Shown: positions 10,940-19,215, numbered from the stretch's first letter. The stretch: 64,000 nt of DNA from Sphingomonas elodea ATCC 31461 (GCF_000226955.1 NZ_AGFU01000026.1:1-64000); one strand, 5' to 3'. The notes: generated from the sequence alone by a model not told the origin. A program made the numbers and translations.

Positions 10940-11137
10940 ATGCCCGAGGACGACTCCGACTTCCCGGACTCCGCCACCGCGCCGCCGGGGCCAATCCCCT
11001 CGCCGGAAGCCTATGACGCATGGTTCCGCGCCAAGATCGAGAGGGCGCTCGCCGACCCCCGACCCGGCATCCCGCACGAGGTCGTCATGGCGCACGTGCA
11101 GGCGATCCTCGACCGGCACAAAAAGCCGCAGGACTGA
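10940..11137 (+). CDS. RelB/DinJ-like antitoxin, apparently orphan
   Basis: The 65-residue protein has an acidic N-terminus, then the stretch AYDAWFRAKIERALADPRP and GIPHEVVMAHVQAILD, the pattern of RelB-DinJ type antitoxins in sphingomonads, which form a ribbon-helix-helix-like dimer and neutralise a RelE-type RNase. The ATG at 10940 is preferred to the upstream in-frame TTG at 10838, which lies within the low-GC gene end. No RelE-like toxin follows; the next gene, 7 nt downstream, is a cupin. The antitoxin may be a remnant, act on a distant toxin, or have been left next to the low-GC island by an exchange event. GC is back to the normal high value. Confidence 0.65.
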   Translation: MPEDDSDFPDSATAPPGPIPSPEAYDAWFRAKIERALADPRPGIPHEVVMAHVQAILDRHKKPQD

Positions 11138-11144
11138 CGCCGCC

Positions 11145-11540
11145 ATGCCCCACCTCCCCACCAACCCCGCCCATCTCGGCCGCGCCGCCAGCGCCACCGT
11201 CGAGCCCGACTTCACCGGCCCCGACTGGTTCGAGGCCTATACCGCCCGCCATGAAGCGGACGGGCAGGAGGGCCGGCTGGTCTCGCAGTTCGCCTTTTCG
11301 GAAAGCTGGGATTCGTGGGAGATGCACCCGCACGGCGCGGAACTCGTGATCTGCACCCAGGGCGCCTGCACGCTCCACCAAGAACATGCCGACGGCAGCA
11401 CCGGGAGCGTGACGCTCGCCCCGGGCGACTATGCGATCAACCCGCCGGGCAGCTGGCACACCGCCGATGTCGCCCCCGGCACCAGCTGCACCGCGATCTT
11501 CATCACCCCCGGCATCGGCACCACCCACCGCCCGCGCTGA
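11145..11540 (+). CDS. Cupin-domain protein
   Basis: The 131-residue single-domain protein carries cupin motif 1 around residues 55-80 (WEMHPHGAELVICTQGACTL) and motif 2 around 90-108 (LAPGDYAINPPGSWHTAD), giving His ligands for one metal ion. Small cupins of this kind bind small molecules or act as dioxygenases or isomerases; the substrate is not evident. The ATG at 11145 begins 7 nt after the antitoxin stop, so the two may be co-transcribed. Confidence 0.75.
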   Translation: MPHLPTNPAHLGRAASATVEPDFTGPDWFEAYTARHEADGQEGRLVSQFAFSESWDSWEMHPHGAELVICTQGACTLHQEHADGSTGSVTLAPGDYAINPPGSWHTADVAPGTSCTAIFITPGIGTTHRPR

Positions 11541-11894
11541 GGCAGCCGCCCGGCCCTGCGGCCCGGCCAGTGCCCGCCCCGCGCACCGCCGCCGGTTCAT
11601 GCCGCCCTGCAGCATATCGCGGCACCGCCCCGGCGCGCGGCAGGCGGCGGGCGCTTCGGTGCGCGAATCGGCGACGCGCCGCCAACCGGGGCCTGCGCGG
11701 ACCAAGCGTCGGATCCGAAACGACTACACTTGTCATCGAAACGGTCGGGGCAGCGGCCGGCGGGCACAGGCGCCGCACTCGTCTTGTGCAGCAACCGCTC
11801 TGCCGCAGCGCAGCACAAATGTCGGCGGGGAGCATTGCTACTCCCGAGATTTGATTTAGCTCCCCGGAACATCGCGTTTTCGGAGGAGATCACC
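11541..11894. other. Intergenic stretch without a visible gene
   Basis: These 354 nt hold no ORF with a credible start and ribosome binding site. Several short GC-rich dyads are present. The last 60 nt are less GC-rich and probably contain the promoter of the beta-helix gene, but no consensus promoter stands out. Confidence 0.5.
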
Positions 11895-12872
11895 GTGATT
11901 GCCACGCTCGCCATGCTGTCTGCGATCACGGTCAGCACGAAAGCGCAGCTCAATACCGCCCTCTGGCGGGCGCGGGGGGGCGATGTCATCTCGCTGCAGC
12001 GCGGCGACTATGGCGTGCTCAACCTCAAGGGGCGCAAGTTCGCGACGCCGCTCACCATTAAGAGCGTCTCCGCCGATGCGCCCGCGCGGTTCAGCGGGCT
12101 TCGCGTGCAGAATGTCAGCAACGTCGTCCTGCAGGACCTGGAGATCACCCGCGCGCGTGGCAAGGATTCGGCCTGGGCCAAGATGGCGGAGATCACCGGG
12201 GCCACCAATTTCTCGCTGATCGGCGGCTTCGTCCACGGGCCCGCCAACGGCAAGTGGCAGGACGACATGAACGGGGTGCGCATCACCGATTCCAACGGCG
12301 TGCGGATCAGCGGGGTCACCTTTCATGACGTGCGCATCGCGCTGTCGATCGAGGACACCCGCTCCTTCGTGATCGAGAACAACGAGTTCAGCTATATCAG
12401 CTCGGACGCGATGGTCATTCCGGGCACCCGGGAGGGGCGCATCGCCAGCAACAGGGTGTCGACGTTCCGGGTGGCCCCGGGCGTCCATCCGGACGGCATC
12501 CAGTGCTGGACGGCGGGCAAGCGGAGCGGCTGCAAGAACATCGAGATCACGCGCAACTCGTTCGTCGCGTCGCCGGGGCAGGAATATCAGGGGATCTTCT
12601 TCGGCGACGAGGCGGGGGTCGGCGGCTATGACAATGTCCGCATCGTCGGCAACGTCTTCACCAACCTGCTGTGGCATGCGATCAACGTCGCGGGCGCCGG
12701 CAAGGCGCTGACGATCAACAGCAATATCGTGACGGCCGGGCCGTGCTGCCGCTCGTGGATCCGCACCGCCGGCGCCGCGAGCGTTTCCGGAAACGTCGCC
12801 CCCACCTTCTGGATCGCCGGCAAGAAAGGCGTGCCGGCCGGCAATCGCGAAGGCGGCGTCTACAAGCCCTGA
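11895..12872 (+). CDS. Right-handed parallel beta-helix protein
   Basis: The 325-residue protein contains repeated short strands rich in Asn, Ser, Gly and Ile (for example FSLIGGFVHG, GVRISGVTFHD, FVIENNEFSYI, NIEITRNSFV, NVRIVGNVFTN) with about 22-24 residues per turn, the pattern of pectate-lyase-like beta helices. Such proteins bind or cleave polysaccharides, usually outside the cytoplasm. The start is GTG 11895, because GGAGGAG at 11881-11887 precedes it; the frame is open 55 codons upstream but without support. A hydrophobic N-terminus (MIATLAMLSAITVSTKA) could be a short signal peptide, though it lacks a clear positive N-region. Substrate and catalysis are unknown. Confidence 0.75.
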   Translation: MIATLAMLSAITVSTKAQLNTALWRARGGDVISLQRGDYGVLNLKGRKFATPLTIKSVSADAPARFSGLRVQNVSNVVLQDLEITRARGKDSAWAKMAEITGATNFSLIGGFVHGPANGKWQDDMNGVRITDSNGVRISGVTFHDVRIALSIEDTRSFVIENNEFSYISSDAMVIPGTREGRIASNRVSTFRVAPGVHPDGIQCWTAGKRSGCKNIEITRNSFVASPGQEYQGIFFGDEAGVGGYDNVRIVGNVFTNLLWHAINVAGAGKALTINSNIVTAGPCCRSWIRTAGAASVSGNVAPTFWIAGKKGVPAGNREGGVYKP

Positions 12873-13095
12873 GCCGCGCCCGGCGGATCGCCCCGGTTCG
12901 TCGCCCGTTTCGGCATCCCCGCCGCAATCCGGCCCATTGCCATTGCATAAAAGCGCCCAAGCGCCCACATAGGTGCGGCTACAGTCGCAAATCGTTGGTC
13001 TCTGGCGCTTTGCGGCTCCGTTTTCCTTCCATCCCTGCCCCTGAAGCGCGAGGTCCGCCCGCACGGGGCGCGCCGACAATGCAAGGAAAACGTTC

Positions 13096-13308
13096 ATGAG
13101 CATCACTGGCACCGTCAAGTTCTTCAACGCCGACAAGGGCTATGGCTTCATCGCGCCGGATACCGGCGGCAACGACGCCTTCGTCCACATCACCGCGGTG
13201 GAGCGCGCCGGCATGATCACGCTGCAGCAGAACCAGCGCGTGACCTATGAGCTGGAGCAGGATCGCCGCGGCAAGATGGCGGCGGTCAATCTCCAGGCGG
13301 CAGACTGA
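13096..13308 (+). CDS. Cold-shock protein of the CspA family
   Basis: The 70-residue single cold-shock domain has RNP1 (KGYGFI, residues 14-19) and RNP2 (DAFVHI, 27-32). It binds single-stranded RNA and DNA and acts as an RNA chaperone. The gene has a leader of perhaps 100 nt or more (no other gene fits between 12873 and 13095), as is usual for cold-inducible csp genes, and AAGGAAAA precedes the ATG. A strong intrinsic terminator follows at once, so it is a single-gene transcript. Whether this copy is cold-induced cannot be told. Confidence 0.93.
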   Translation: MSITGTVKFFNADKGYGFIAPDTGGNDAFVHITAVERAGMITLQQNQRVTYELEQDRRGKMAAVNLQAAD

Positions 13309-13320
13309 CCTGAAATCCAA

Positions 13321-13350
13321 GACGGCGGCTCCATCCGGGGCCGCCGTTTT
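13321..13350 (+). terminator. Intrinsic terminator of the csp gene
   Basis: ACGGCGGC (13322-13329) pairs with GCCGCCGT (13340-13347), with TTTT at 13347-13350. It begins 13 nt after the csp stop. Confidence 0.85.
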
Positions 13351-13385
13351 CGCATGCCCCTCCCCCTCCAGCGGAGACTGCACCC

Positions 13386-13583
13386 ATGACCGAAATCGAA
13401 CTGTTCCGCGCCCGTGCCGACGAAGCCGGATCCGCCGCCGCCCAGAGCGATCTCGACAATGTCCGCGAGCGGCACCTGCGTGCCCAGGCCGCATGGGAGG
13501 CCATGGCCGTCCGGGCCGAACGCGTCGCCACCCAGCGCGCGCTCAACGAGGCCGAGAAGGAAGCACGCGCCGTCGCCTTCTGA
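13386..13583 (+). CDS. Small charged helical protein, hypothetical
   Basis: The 65-residue protein is rich in Ala, Glu and Arg and should be almost entirely helical (ERHLRAQAAWEAMAVRAERV). It has no signal peptide or membrane segment. GGAGA at 13373-13377 precedes the ATG. It lies just after the csp terminator and converges on the DUF1003 gene 12 nt away. No family is recognised. Confidence 0.6.
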   Translation: MTEIELFRARADEAGSAAAQSDLDNVRERHLRAQAAWEAMAVRAERVATQRALNEAEKEARAVAF

Positions 13584-13595
13584 GGGGGACGCCGC

Positions 13596-14042
13596 TCAGC
13601 GCGGCGCCCGCACCTCCATCATCCGCGCGATATCGGCGTGCAGCGCATCGATCTTGGCGTGCAGTTCCTCGATCTGCGCCTCGGCGCGCAGGTTGGTCTC
13701 ATAGTCCATCCGCGCCTCGAGGCGGTCCTTCGCCGCCTGGCGGTTCTGGCTCATCATGATGATCGGGGCCTGCAGCGCTGCGAGCATCGACAGCATCAGA
13801 TTCAGGAAGATAAACGGAAACGGGTCGAACGCCCGTGCCGCCAGCACGACCGTGTTGACCAGCGCCCAGGCGGCGAGGAACAGGCCGAAGCCGATGATGA
13901 ACCCCCAGGATCCGCCGACCGCCGCGACCCGATCGGCAAGACGCTCGCCGAAGGTCAGGCGTTCGTCGAACACCGTGTTGAGGTCCCGCGCCCCGCCGCC
14001 GATCCGGCGCAGGTCGTTCAGGAAACGAATGGCTGCATTCAT
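13596..14042 (-). CDS. DUF1003 membrane protein
   Basis: The 148-residue protein has two transmembrane helices (about 45-67 and 78-100) joined by FDPFPFIFLNLMLSMLAA, followed by APIIMMSQNRQ; both are DUF1003 signatures. A C-terminal helix (about 105-145) is a likely coiled coil with heptad spacing (AEAQIEELHAKIDALHADI). Some relatives sit near magnesium-transport genes, but the function is not established. The ATG at 14042 has Shine-Dalgarno GAGGTG 5 nt upstream, itself part of a leader hairpin (14048-14090). Confidence 0.88.
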   Translation of the reverse strand: MNAAIRFLNDLRRIGGGARDLNTVFDERLTFGERLADRVAAVGGSWGFIIGFGLFLAAWALVNTVVLAARAFDPFPFIFLNLMLSMLAALQAPIIMMSQNRQAAKDRLEARMDYETNLRAEAQIEELHAKIDALHADIARMMEVRAPR

Positions 14043-14047
14043 GGATA

Positions 14048-14090
14048 CACCTCACTGCCGACCGGCCCGCCCGGGCCGGCGCGTGAGGTG
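14048..14090 (-). promoter_or_regulatory. Leader hairpin that masks the DUF1003 ribosome binding site
   Basis: On the minus strand, CACCTCAC (14090-14083) can pair with GTGAGGTG (14055-14048), 8 bp, and an inner CCGGCCC/GGGCCGG stem (7 bp, 14079-14073 with 14068-14062) closes the loop. The 3' outer arm contains the Shine-Dalgarno GAGGTG, so folding would hide it. This is the second gene in the window with this arrangement. Confidence 0.55.
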
Positions 14091-14332
14091 ACCGAGTACG
14101 ATCAGATCAGCGCGGCGGCCCGGACAGGCGCGGTCGGTCTACTTTGATCGTTACTGGGCATGGTTCCTTCTCGGATCCGTTGCGAAAGAGTCGCGGCTGT
14201 CCCGCGACCGCCCCGCAAATGGGCGCGGCCTCGGCGCGTGTCAACCAAGGGAAAGGGCGGCGCGCGTCCCGATGCGACAAGCCGCCGAAACAACGTCCCG
14301 CCCCCCTTTGCCGGAAGGCGGGACGCTGGCGA

Positions 14333-14890
14333 TCAGTCGGGCTTCTTCGCCACGGCGACGAGTGCCGGGCGCAGCAGCCGGTCCTTGATCATGTAACCGG
14401 CCTGGATCTCCTGCACCACGGTGCCGGGTTCCTTGTCGGCAACGGGCATTTCCATCATTGCCTGGTGCTTGTTGGGATCGAGCGTCTCGCCCAGCGCCTC
14501 CACCTTGGAGATGCCGTGGCGGCCGAACACCGCCTCCAGCTCGCGGCCGGTGGCTTCCAGGCCCACGACCAGGCCCTTCATCTTGTCGTCCTCGCGCAGC
14601 TCGGCGGGGATCGCCTGCAGCGCACGGCCGAGATTGTCGGCAACGGAAAGGATGTCGCGGGCAAAGCTGGTCGCGGCATAGGCACGTGCATCCGCCACTT
14701 CCTTCTCGGTGCGGCGGCGTAGATTCTGCATGTCGGCCTGGACGTAGAGATGCGCCTGCTTGGCCTCGGCCAGCTGCGCCTCCAGTTCGGCGACGCGATC
14801 CTGTTCGGATCCCTCGGGGGCGGCCTGTGCAGTCTCCTGCGCCAGCGTTTCGCCTTGGGTCGGTTCGGTATTTTCGGTGTTCTCGGACAT
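14333..14890 (-). CDS. grpE: Nucleotide exchange factor GrpE
   Basis: GrpE releases ADP from DnaK and resets the chaperone cycle. The 185-residue protein has an acidic disordered N-terminus (about 1-30), a long coiled-coil helix (about 30-85, ending near NLRRRTEKEVADARAYA) and the beta-wing domain with GLEATGRELEAVFGRHGI and the C-terminal signature VVQEIQAGYMIKDRLLRPA. It lies 15 nt downstream of hrcA and is probably in the same transcript, the normal alphaproteobacterial order. Its partners dnaK and dnaJ are at 44591-47739. Confidence 0.96.
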   Translation of the reverse strand: MSENTENTEPTQGETLAQETAQAAPEGSEQDRVAELEAQLAEAKQAHLYVQADMQNLRRRTEKEVADARAYAATSFARDILSVADNLGRALQAIPAELREDDKMKGLVVGLEATGRELEAVFGRHGISKVEALGETLDPNKHQAMMEMPVADKEPGTVVQEIQAGYMIKDRLLRPALVAVAKKPD

Positions 14891-14905
14891 GGTTCCCTGT
14901 TTTCT

Positions 14906-15949
14906 TCAGGCCAGCAAACGGGCCAGTGTGGCCGCCGTGAAATCCACCATGGGCACGACGCGGGCATAGTTCAACCGCGTCGGCCCGATCACGCCGACGA
15001 CGCCGACGACGCGGCCGTCGAGCGCGCGTACCGGCTTGGCGATCACCGACGAGCCGGAAAGCGCGAACAGCTTGTTCTCGGATCCGATGAAGATGCGTGC
15101 CGCCTCCCCCTCCCGGGCGCTGTCGAGCAGGCGGGCAATCTCTTCCTTGCCTTCCAGCTCGTCGAGCAGCTGGCGGACACGGTCCAGGTCCTCCGCGGCG
15201 CCGGTGTCGATCAGCCGGGCCTGGCCGCGGACGATCAGCACCGGGCGGCGCCCGCTGTCCTCGCTCCATACGGCGAGACCGCGCTCAACGAGATCGGCCG
15301 CGGCGGCATCGAGCGCCGCCTGCTGCTGGCGCAACTCCCGCTCGATCCGCACCCGCGCCTCCGCCAGGGTGAGCCCCGCAAGCGTCGCGCTCATATAGTT
15401 GGCCGCACGCTGCAGCGACATCGGGTCGACCCCGCCGGGCAGCTCGACGACGCGGTTCTCGACCGAGCCATCCTCGCCCACCAGCACCGCCAGCGCGCGA
15501 TCCTGGCTCAGCGGCACGAAGCCGAACTGGCGCAGCACCGTCTCCGCCATCGGCACCAGCACCAGGCCCGCGCAGGCAGAGAGGCCGGAAAGCGCCGCCG
15601 TGGTTTCCGCGATCGCATCCTCCACCGGCCCGCCGATCCCCGCGCGCGCCTCGATAGCCGCGCGTTCCTCGATCGAGGGTTGGTTCGCCTGCATCATGCC
15701 GTCGACGAACAGCCGCAGCCCGCTTTCGGTCGGCATGCGGCCCGCGCTGGTATGGGGCGCGGCGAGCAGGCCCAGTTCCTCCAGATCCTGCATCACGTTG
15801 CGGATCGAGGCCGGCGACAGGTTGAGCGCCGAGATGCGCGATATTGTGCGCGATCCAACCGGCGCACCGCTGTCGAGATAGGATTCCACCACAATGCGAA
15901 ACACGTCGCGCGCGCGGTCGGTCAGCTCGTGGATCGGCGGCGTGATCAT
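14906..15949 (-). CDS. hrcA: Heat-inducible transcription repressor HrcA
   Basis: The 347-residue repressor has an N-terminal winged helix (about 1-90, including DSGAPVGSRTISRI and ASIRNVMQDLEELGLL), a GAF-like dimerisation domain and an inserted dimerisation segment. HrcA binds CIRCE elements and represses groESL in alphaproteobacteria, with GroEL as co-factor. No CIRCE element is visible upstream of hrcA, grpE or dnaK in this window, so its targets are probably elsewhere. The ATG at 15949 has no clear Shine-Dalgarno, and an RpoH-like promoter lies so close that the message might be almost leaderless. Confidence 0.95.
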   Translation of the reverse strand: MITPPIHELTDRARDVFRIVVESYLDSGAPVGSRTISRISALNLSPASIRNVMQDLEELGLLAAPHTSAGRMPTESGLRLFVDGMMQANQPSIEERAAIEARAGIGGPVEDAIAETTAALSGLSACAGLVLVPMAETVLRQFGFVPLSQDRALAVLVGEDGSVENRVVELPGGVDPMSLQRAANYMSATLAGLTLAEARVRIERELRQQQAALDAAAADLVERGLAVWSEDSGRRPVLIVRGQARLIDTGAAEDLDRVRQLLDELEGKEEIARLLDSAREGEAARIFIGSENKLFALSGSSVIAKPVRALDGRVVGVVGVIGPTRLNYARVVPMVDFTAATLARLLA

Positions 15950-15959
15950 GGTGCCCCGT

Positions 15960-15989
15960 ATCTAGGCGGTGAGACGGGCGTGCTTCAAG
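15960..15989 (-). promoter_or_regulatory. Possible RpoH-type promoter of hrcA-grpE
   Basis: On the minus strand CTTGAAGC (15989-15982) and CCTAGAT (15966-15960) resemble the RpoH -35 (CTTGAAA) and -10 (CYTATNT) elements. The spacing after CTTG is 19 nt rather than the usual 17, and the -10 has one mismatch. Transcription would start only a few nt before the hrcA ATG. Confidence 0.4.
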
Positions 15990-16572
15990 GGCGCGCGCCG
16001 ATCAACCCGGCGATCGGCAACAGATCGGGTGCGGACCCCAGCGCATCCGCCATCATGCGGTTCCGCTCGCGATCGCAGCCGAAGTAGAAGGAAAGGGCCC
16101 GGTGGCCGGCCTTGCCGTCCCACTGCACCTCCACGCTCGGCATATCGGTGGCCGCCTGCCCGCAGGTAGGTTCGCCGGGAGCATAACGGACCGTGCCGCT
16201 TCGGGGTCGATAGGGCGCCAGCCGGGTGAGGAAGGCCGTGTACTGCGCGGGCGTGACGCGGAAGTCGCGCGCGCCGCTGACGGCGGTGAAGCGCTGTCCC
16301 TCGAAGGTGCCGGTCCCGTCGGGTCGCACGGTGACCGTGTAGACCGGGCACGCACCGAAGCACGGGCTCGTGGCATAGCGGATCATCTCCCCCCGCACGA
16401 TCGGGACGGCCGGCGGTGCCAGCGCGCCGGCGGCGACGGGCGGTGGGGCGGGGCGCGACGGCACCGCCGGGGGTGCGGGCGCCGGGCGCATGGGCCGATC
16501 GGGCGGGGCCACCTGCGGGATGCAGCCGCCAAGCATCGATCCGCCGAAAACCAGTGCAACCAACAGGCGCAT
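15985..16572 (-). CDS. DUF6438-like lipoprotein
   Basis: The 195-residue preprotein has a lipoprotein signal peptide ([17 protein letters not shown], lipobox LGGC), a Pro/Ala-rich linker (about 20-65) and a domain starting [22 protein letters not shown], the pattern of DUF6438, with further cysteines later ([17 protein letters not shown]). Function is unknown; such proteins are exported and probably anchored in an envelope membrane. The start at 16572 is chosen because GGGGAGAA precedes it and it places the signal peptide properly. It is transcribed away from rph; hrcA starts 35 nt further on. Confidence 0.75.
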   Translation of the reverse strand: MRLLVALVFGGSMLGGCIPQVAPPDRPMRPAPAPPAVPSRPAPPPVAAGALAPPAVPIVRGEMIRYATSPCFGACPVYTVTVRPDGTGTFEGQRFTAVSGARDFRVTPAQYTAFLTRLAPYRPRSGTVRYAPGEPTCGQAATDMPSVEVQWDGKAGHRALSFYFGCDRERNRMMADALGSAPDLLPIAGLIGARP

Positions 16573-16676
16573 GCGTGTCTTTCTCCCCATGCCTTGTTCT
16601 CGCGTTTTTGCGAGACTGGCGGAACGCGCCGCCACGGTCTAGGTGCCCGGCTCGACCTTTAGGGAGACTGAATCGC

Positions 16677-17390
16677 ATGCGCCCATCCGGCCGCGCCCCC
16701 GACGAGATGCGGGAAATCACCATCACCCCGAACTTCACCCGCCACGCCGAAGGCTCGGTGCTGATCGGCTTCGGCGACACCCGCGTGCTCGTCACCGCCA
16801 GCGTCGAGGAGCGCGTGCCGCCGTTCCTGCGCGGCAAGGGCGAAGGCTGGGTGACGGCCGAGTACGGCATGCTCCCCCGCGCCACCCATACCCGCGGCCA
16901 GCGCGAGGCGGCCAAGGGCAAGCAATCGGGCCGCACCCAGGAAATCCAGCGCCTGATCGGCCGTTCGCTGCGGGCGGTCACCGACCTCAAGCTGCTCGGC
17001 GAGCGGCAGATCACGCTCGATTGCGACGTGCTCCAGGCTGATGGCGGCACCCGCACCGCCGCGATCTCGGGCGCTTGGGTGGCGCTGCGCCTCGCGGTCA
17101 ACAAGCTGATGGCCGAGGGCGCGATCACCGTCGATCCGATCACCACCCAGGTGGCGGCGGTGAGCTGCGGCATCTACCAGGGCACGCCGGTGCTCGACCT
17201 CGACTATCCCGAGGATTCGTCGGCCGATGCCGACGCGAACTTCGTGCTGCTCGCCAACGGCAACATCGCCGAGGCGCAGGCCACCGCCGAGGGTGCCACC
17301 TATGACGAGGAAGGCCTGCTGCGCCTGCTCCGCCTCGCCCGCATCGGCTGTGCGCGCATCTTCGACGCCCAGCTGAAGGCAGTCGGATGA
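16677..17390 (+). CDS. rph: Ribonuclease PH
   Basis: RNase PH is a phosphate-dependent 3'-5' exoribonuclease that trims tRNA precursors. The 237-residue protein shows the family segments [32 protein letters not shown] and [19 protein letters not shown], plus the phosphate-site arginines. AGGGAGA lies ahead of the ATG at 16677. Its stop overlaps the rdgB start (ATGA), so the two are translated together. In many alphaproteobacteria hemW follows rdgB; here it does not. Confidence 0.97.
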   Translation: MRPSGRAPDEMREITITPNFTRHAEGSVLIGFGDTRVLVTASVEERVPPFLRGKGEGWVTAEYGMLPRATHTRGQREAAKGKQSGRTQEIQRLIGRSLRAVTDLKLLGERQITLDCDVLQADGGTRTAAISGAWVALRLAVNKLMAEGAITVDPITTQVAAVSCGIYQGTPVLDLDYPEDSSADADANFVLLANGNIAEAQATAEGATYDEEGLLRLLRLARIGCARIFDAQLKAVG

Positions 17391-18058
17391 GCGGCGAAGG
17401 CGACGCCCCCCAGGCCATCCGCAAGCTCGCCCCCGGCAAGCTGGTGATCGCCAGCCACAATGAAGGCAAGGTGCGCGAGATCCGCGAACTGCTCGGTCCC
17501 TATGGGATCGAGCCGGTCTCGGCCGCCGAGCTGGACCTGCCCGAGCCCGAGGAAACCGGCACCAGCTTCGTCGCCAATGCCGAGCTGAAGGCGCTGCAGG
17601 CGGCGGACCTGTCGGGCCTCCCCGCGCTTGCCGATGATTCGGGGCTGTGCGTCGAGGCGCTGGGCCTCGCGCCCGGCATCTACTCGGCCCGCTGGGGCAT
17701 GGCCGCACCAGGCATGGACGGGCTGGCGCCGGTCGCCCCGTTCGAGGGCCGCGATTTCGGCCTGGCGATGCAGCGCGTCGAGGACAAGCTGGCGGCGCTG
17801 CCGCCGGAGACCAGCCGTGCGGCCCATTTCGTGTGCGCGCTGGCGCTCGCCTGGCCGGACGGGCATGTCGAATGGTTCGAGGGCCGGGTGCATGGTGAAC
17901 TTGCATGGCCGCCGCGCGGGCAGCAGGGCTTCGGCTATGATCCGATGTTCGTGCCGCTGGGCCATGCCGAGACTTTCGGCGAAATGGATCCCGCCGCGAA
18001 GCACGCGATGAGCCACCGCGCCGATGCATTTCGCCAGTTGGTATCGGCAGTCTTCTGA
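17387..18058 (+). CDS. rdgB: Non-canonical purine NTP pyrophosphatase (RdgB/HAM1)
   Basis: The enzyme hydrolyses dITP, ITP and XTP to monophosphates, keeping deaminated purines out of DNA and RNA. The 223-residue protein has the substrate-binding segments [10 protein letters not shown] (about 23-32), [26 protein letters not shown] and [11 protein letters not shown] near the C-terminus. The Asp of ADDSG is the usual catalytic metal-binding residue. Translation is coupled to rph by a 4-nt overlap. Confidence 0.97.
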   Translation: MSGEGDAPQAIRKLAPGKLVIASHNEGKVREIRELLGPYGIEPVSAAELDLPEPEETGTSFVANAELKALQAADLSGLPALADDSGLCVEALGLAPGIYSARWGMAAPGMDGLAPVAPFEGRDFGLAMQRVEDKLAALPPETSRAAHFVCALALAWPDGHVEWFEGRVHGELAWPPRGQQGFGYDPMFVPLGHAETFGEMDPAAKHAMSHRADAFRQLVSAVF

Positions 18059-18168
18059 TTGCGGGTGAGATCCGACACCGCAGATATTCGCGATGTGGAA
18101 GGTTTAAGCTATACTAACGACGTCCGTATGTTGATCGGATCCCGATCGCTGCCTAAGCGTGTTCCACG

Positions 18169-18663
18169 ATGAGGGAGAAATTGGTGGTGCCGAGCGCCGA
18201 ACTTTTCCAGGAGGTCGATGCTCGGCTTAGCGAGATCAAGCAGTTGTTCACGCAGTTGGCGAGCGAATCGCCTTCGGCCGTTCCGACGGAAGGTGCTCGG
18301 TCGCGCGGACTGGACCACATCGATCTCGCGCGGATGATGCTGTGGGCACGCACCCTGCTGGAAAGCGAAGTCGCCACCGATCTGTTCGCCGATCCCGCCT
18401 TCAATATCCTGCTGACGTTATATGTTAGCCGGCACGACGGGCAGGATGTTTCGACCTCCGCCGCCTGCACCGCATCGGGCGTGCCGACCACGACGGCGCT
18501 GCGCTGGATCAACGCGCTGACCCGGCGCGGCATGGTGCGCAAGCGTAGCCTGCCCACCGATCGACGCTTCACCTATCTGGAACTGACCGACGATACGCGT
18601 GCGGCGCTGGAGCGCTATTTCGATCTCATACTGGACCGCGGTCTGAAGCAACTGGCACCATAA
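18169..18663 (+). CDS. MarR-like winged-helix regulator
   Basis: The 164-residue protein has a helical N-terminal half and a winged-helix domain at about 95-155 (SGVPTTTALRWINALTRRGMV as recognition region, then KRSLPTDRRFTYLELTDDTRAAL as wing), the layout of MarR-type transcription regulators. Its target is unknown and no palindromic operator is evident upstream. The ATG at 18169 has a poor ribosome binding site; a GTG a few codons later is possible. Its 3' end overlaps a small convergent ORF by 38 nt. Confidence 0.72.
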   Translation: MREKLVVPSAELFQEVDARLSEIKQLFTQLASESPSAVPTEGARSRGLDHIDLARMMLWARTLLESEVATDLFADPAFNILLTLYVSRHDGQDVSTSAACTASGVPTTTALRWINALTRRGMVRKRSLPTDRRFTYLELTDDTRAALERYFDLILDRGLKQLAP

Positions 18664-18802
18664 TCCCGTACTTGGAAGCAAGTCGTTCCATGGACAGGGA
18701 GATGTTCGCCGCTTCGGTATCCTCGCCGAAGCGGTCGAGCAACACGATCGCATCCCGAAGATGCGCGCACGCCACTTCGATCCCAGAACTCCGTTCATCC
18801 AT
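18626..18802 (-). CDS. Possible small protein antisense to the MarR-like gene end
   Basis: A 58-codon ORF reads from ATG 18802 to a TGA at 18628-18626. The product is acidic and helical (MDERSSGIEVACAHLRDAIV, then LLDRFGEDTEAANISLSMER), with normal codon use for this genome and without the arginine-rich look of shadow frames. It overlaps the convergent regulator gene by 38 nt. No clear Shine-Dalgarno precedes it, which lowers confidence. No family is recognised. Confidence 0.45.
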   Translation of the reverse strand: MDERSSGIEVACAHLRDAIVLLDRFGEDTEAANISLSMERLASKYGIMVPVASDRGPV

Positions 18803-18928
18803 CGTGTCAAAAACTCGCGTATCTTTATATCCACAATGGATTTTTATGAACGCGACGACAAGTCAGGAGTTATCCCGGTGCGGGACACACCAAAGGCACG
18901 TCTCAACGCATTCGTAATAGACGAGACA

Positions 18929-18958
18929 TTGCACAGCTAAGTCCATTTTGGATATAGG
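18929..18958 (+). promoter_or_regulatory. Possible sigma70-type promoter
   Basis: TTGCAC (18929-18934) and TATAGG (18953-18958), 18 nt apart, lie about 30 nt before the GTG at 18986 in an unusually AT-rich pocket. An AAAAGGA Shine-Dalgarno follows. Confidence 0.45.
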
Positions 18959-18985
18959 GCACCCTTCCCCTAAAAGGATCGCCCG

Positions 18986-19192
18986 GTGACGCCGCTTTCT
19001 ACGCTCCTCGAGCGCGCCGAAGCAATTTACCTCACCCATGGTGCGGGTAGCGCTTCGCATCTGCTCAAACAGATAGAAACCGCGATTCAGCGCGGCGAGC
19101 CCGTCCAGCAGATCCGCGAGCTGGACCATCTTCTGCAGCTGATCGAATATCGCGAGCGCACACTGGCGTTGTACGGCAACCGCGAGACATAA
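18986..19192 (+). CDS. Small helical protein, hypothetical
   Basis: The 68-residue protein is predicted to be helical throughout (LLERAEAIYLTHGAGSASHL, REPVQQ-like loop, LDHLLQLIEYRERTLALYG). It has no signal peptide or cysteine. The GTG at 18986 follows AAAAGGA and a plausible promoter. No family is recognised; the length and helix pattern suggest a small cytoplasmic regulator or adaptor, but nothing shows it. Confidence 0.6.
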   Translation: MTPLSTLLERAEAIYLTHGAGSASHLLKQIETAIQRGEPVQQIRELDHLLQLIEYRERTLALYGNRET

Positions 19193-19215
19193 AAGGTCCG
19201 CTGTTCCGATATACC

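Noticed and set aside
14043-16676. CIRCE element for HrcA
   Set aside because: The inverted repeat TTAGCACTC-N9-GAGTGCTAA or a close variant is absent upstream of hrcA, grpE and dnaK.
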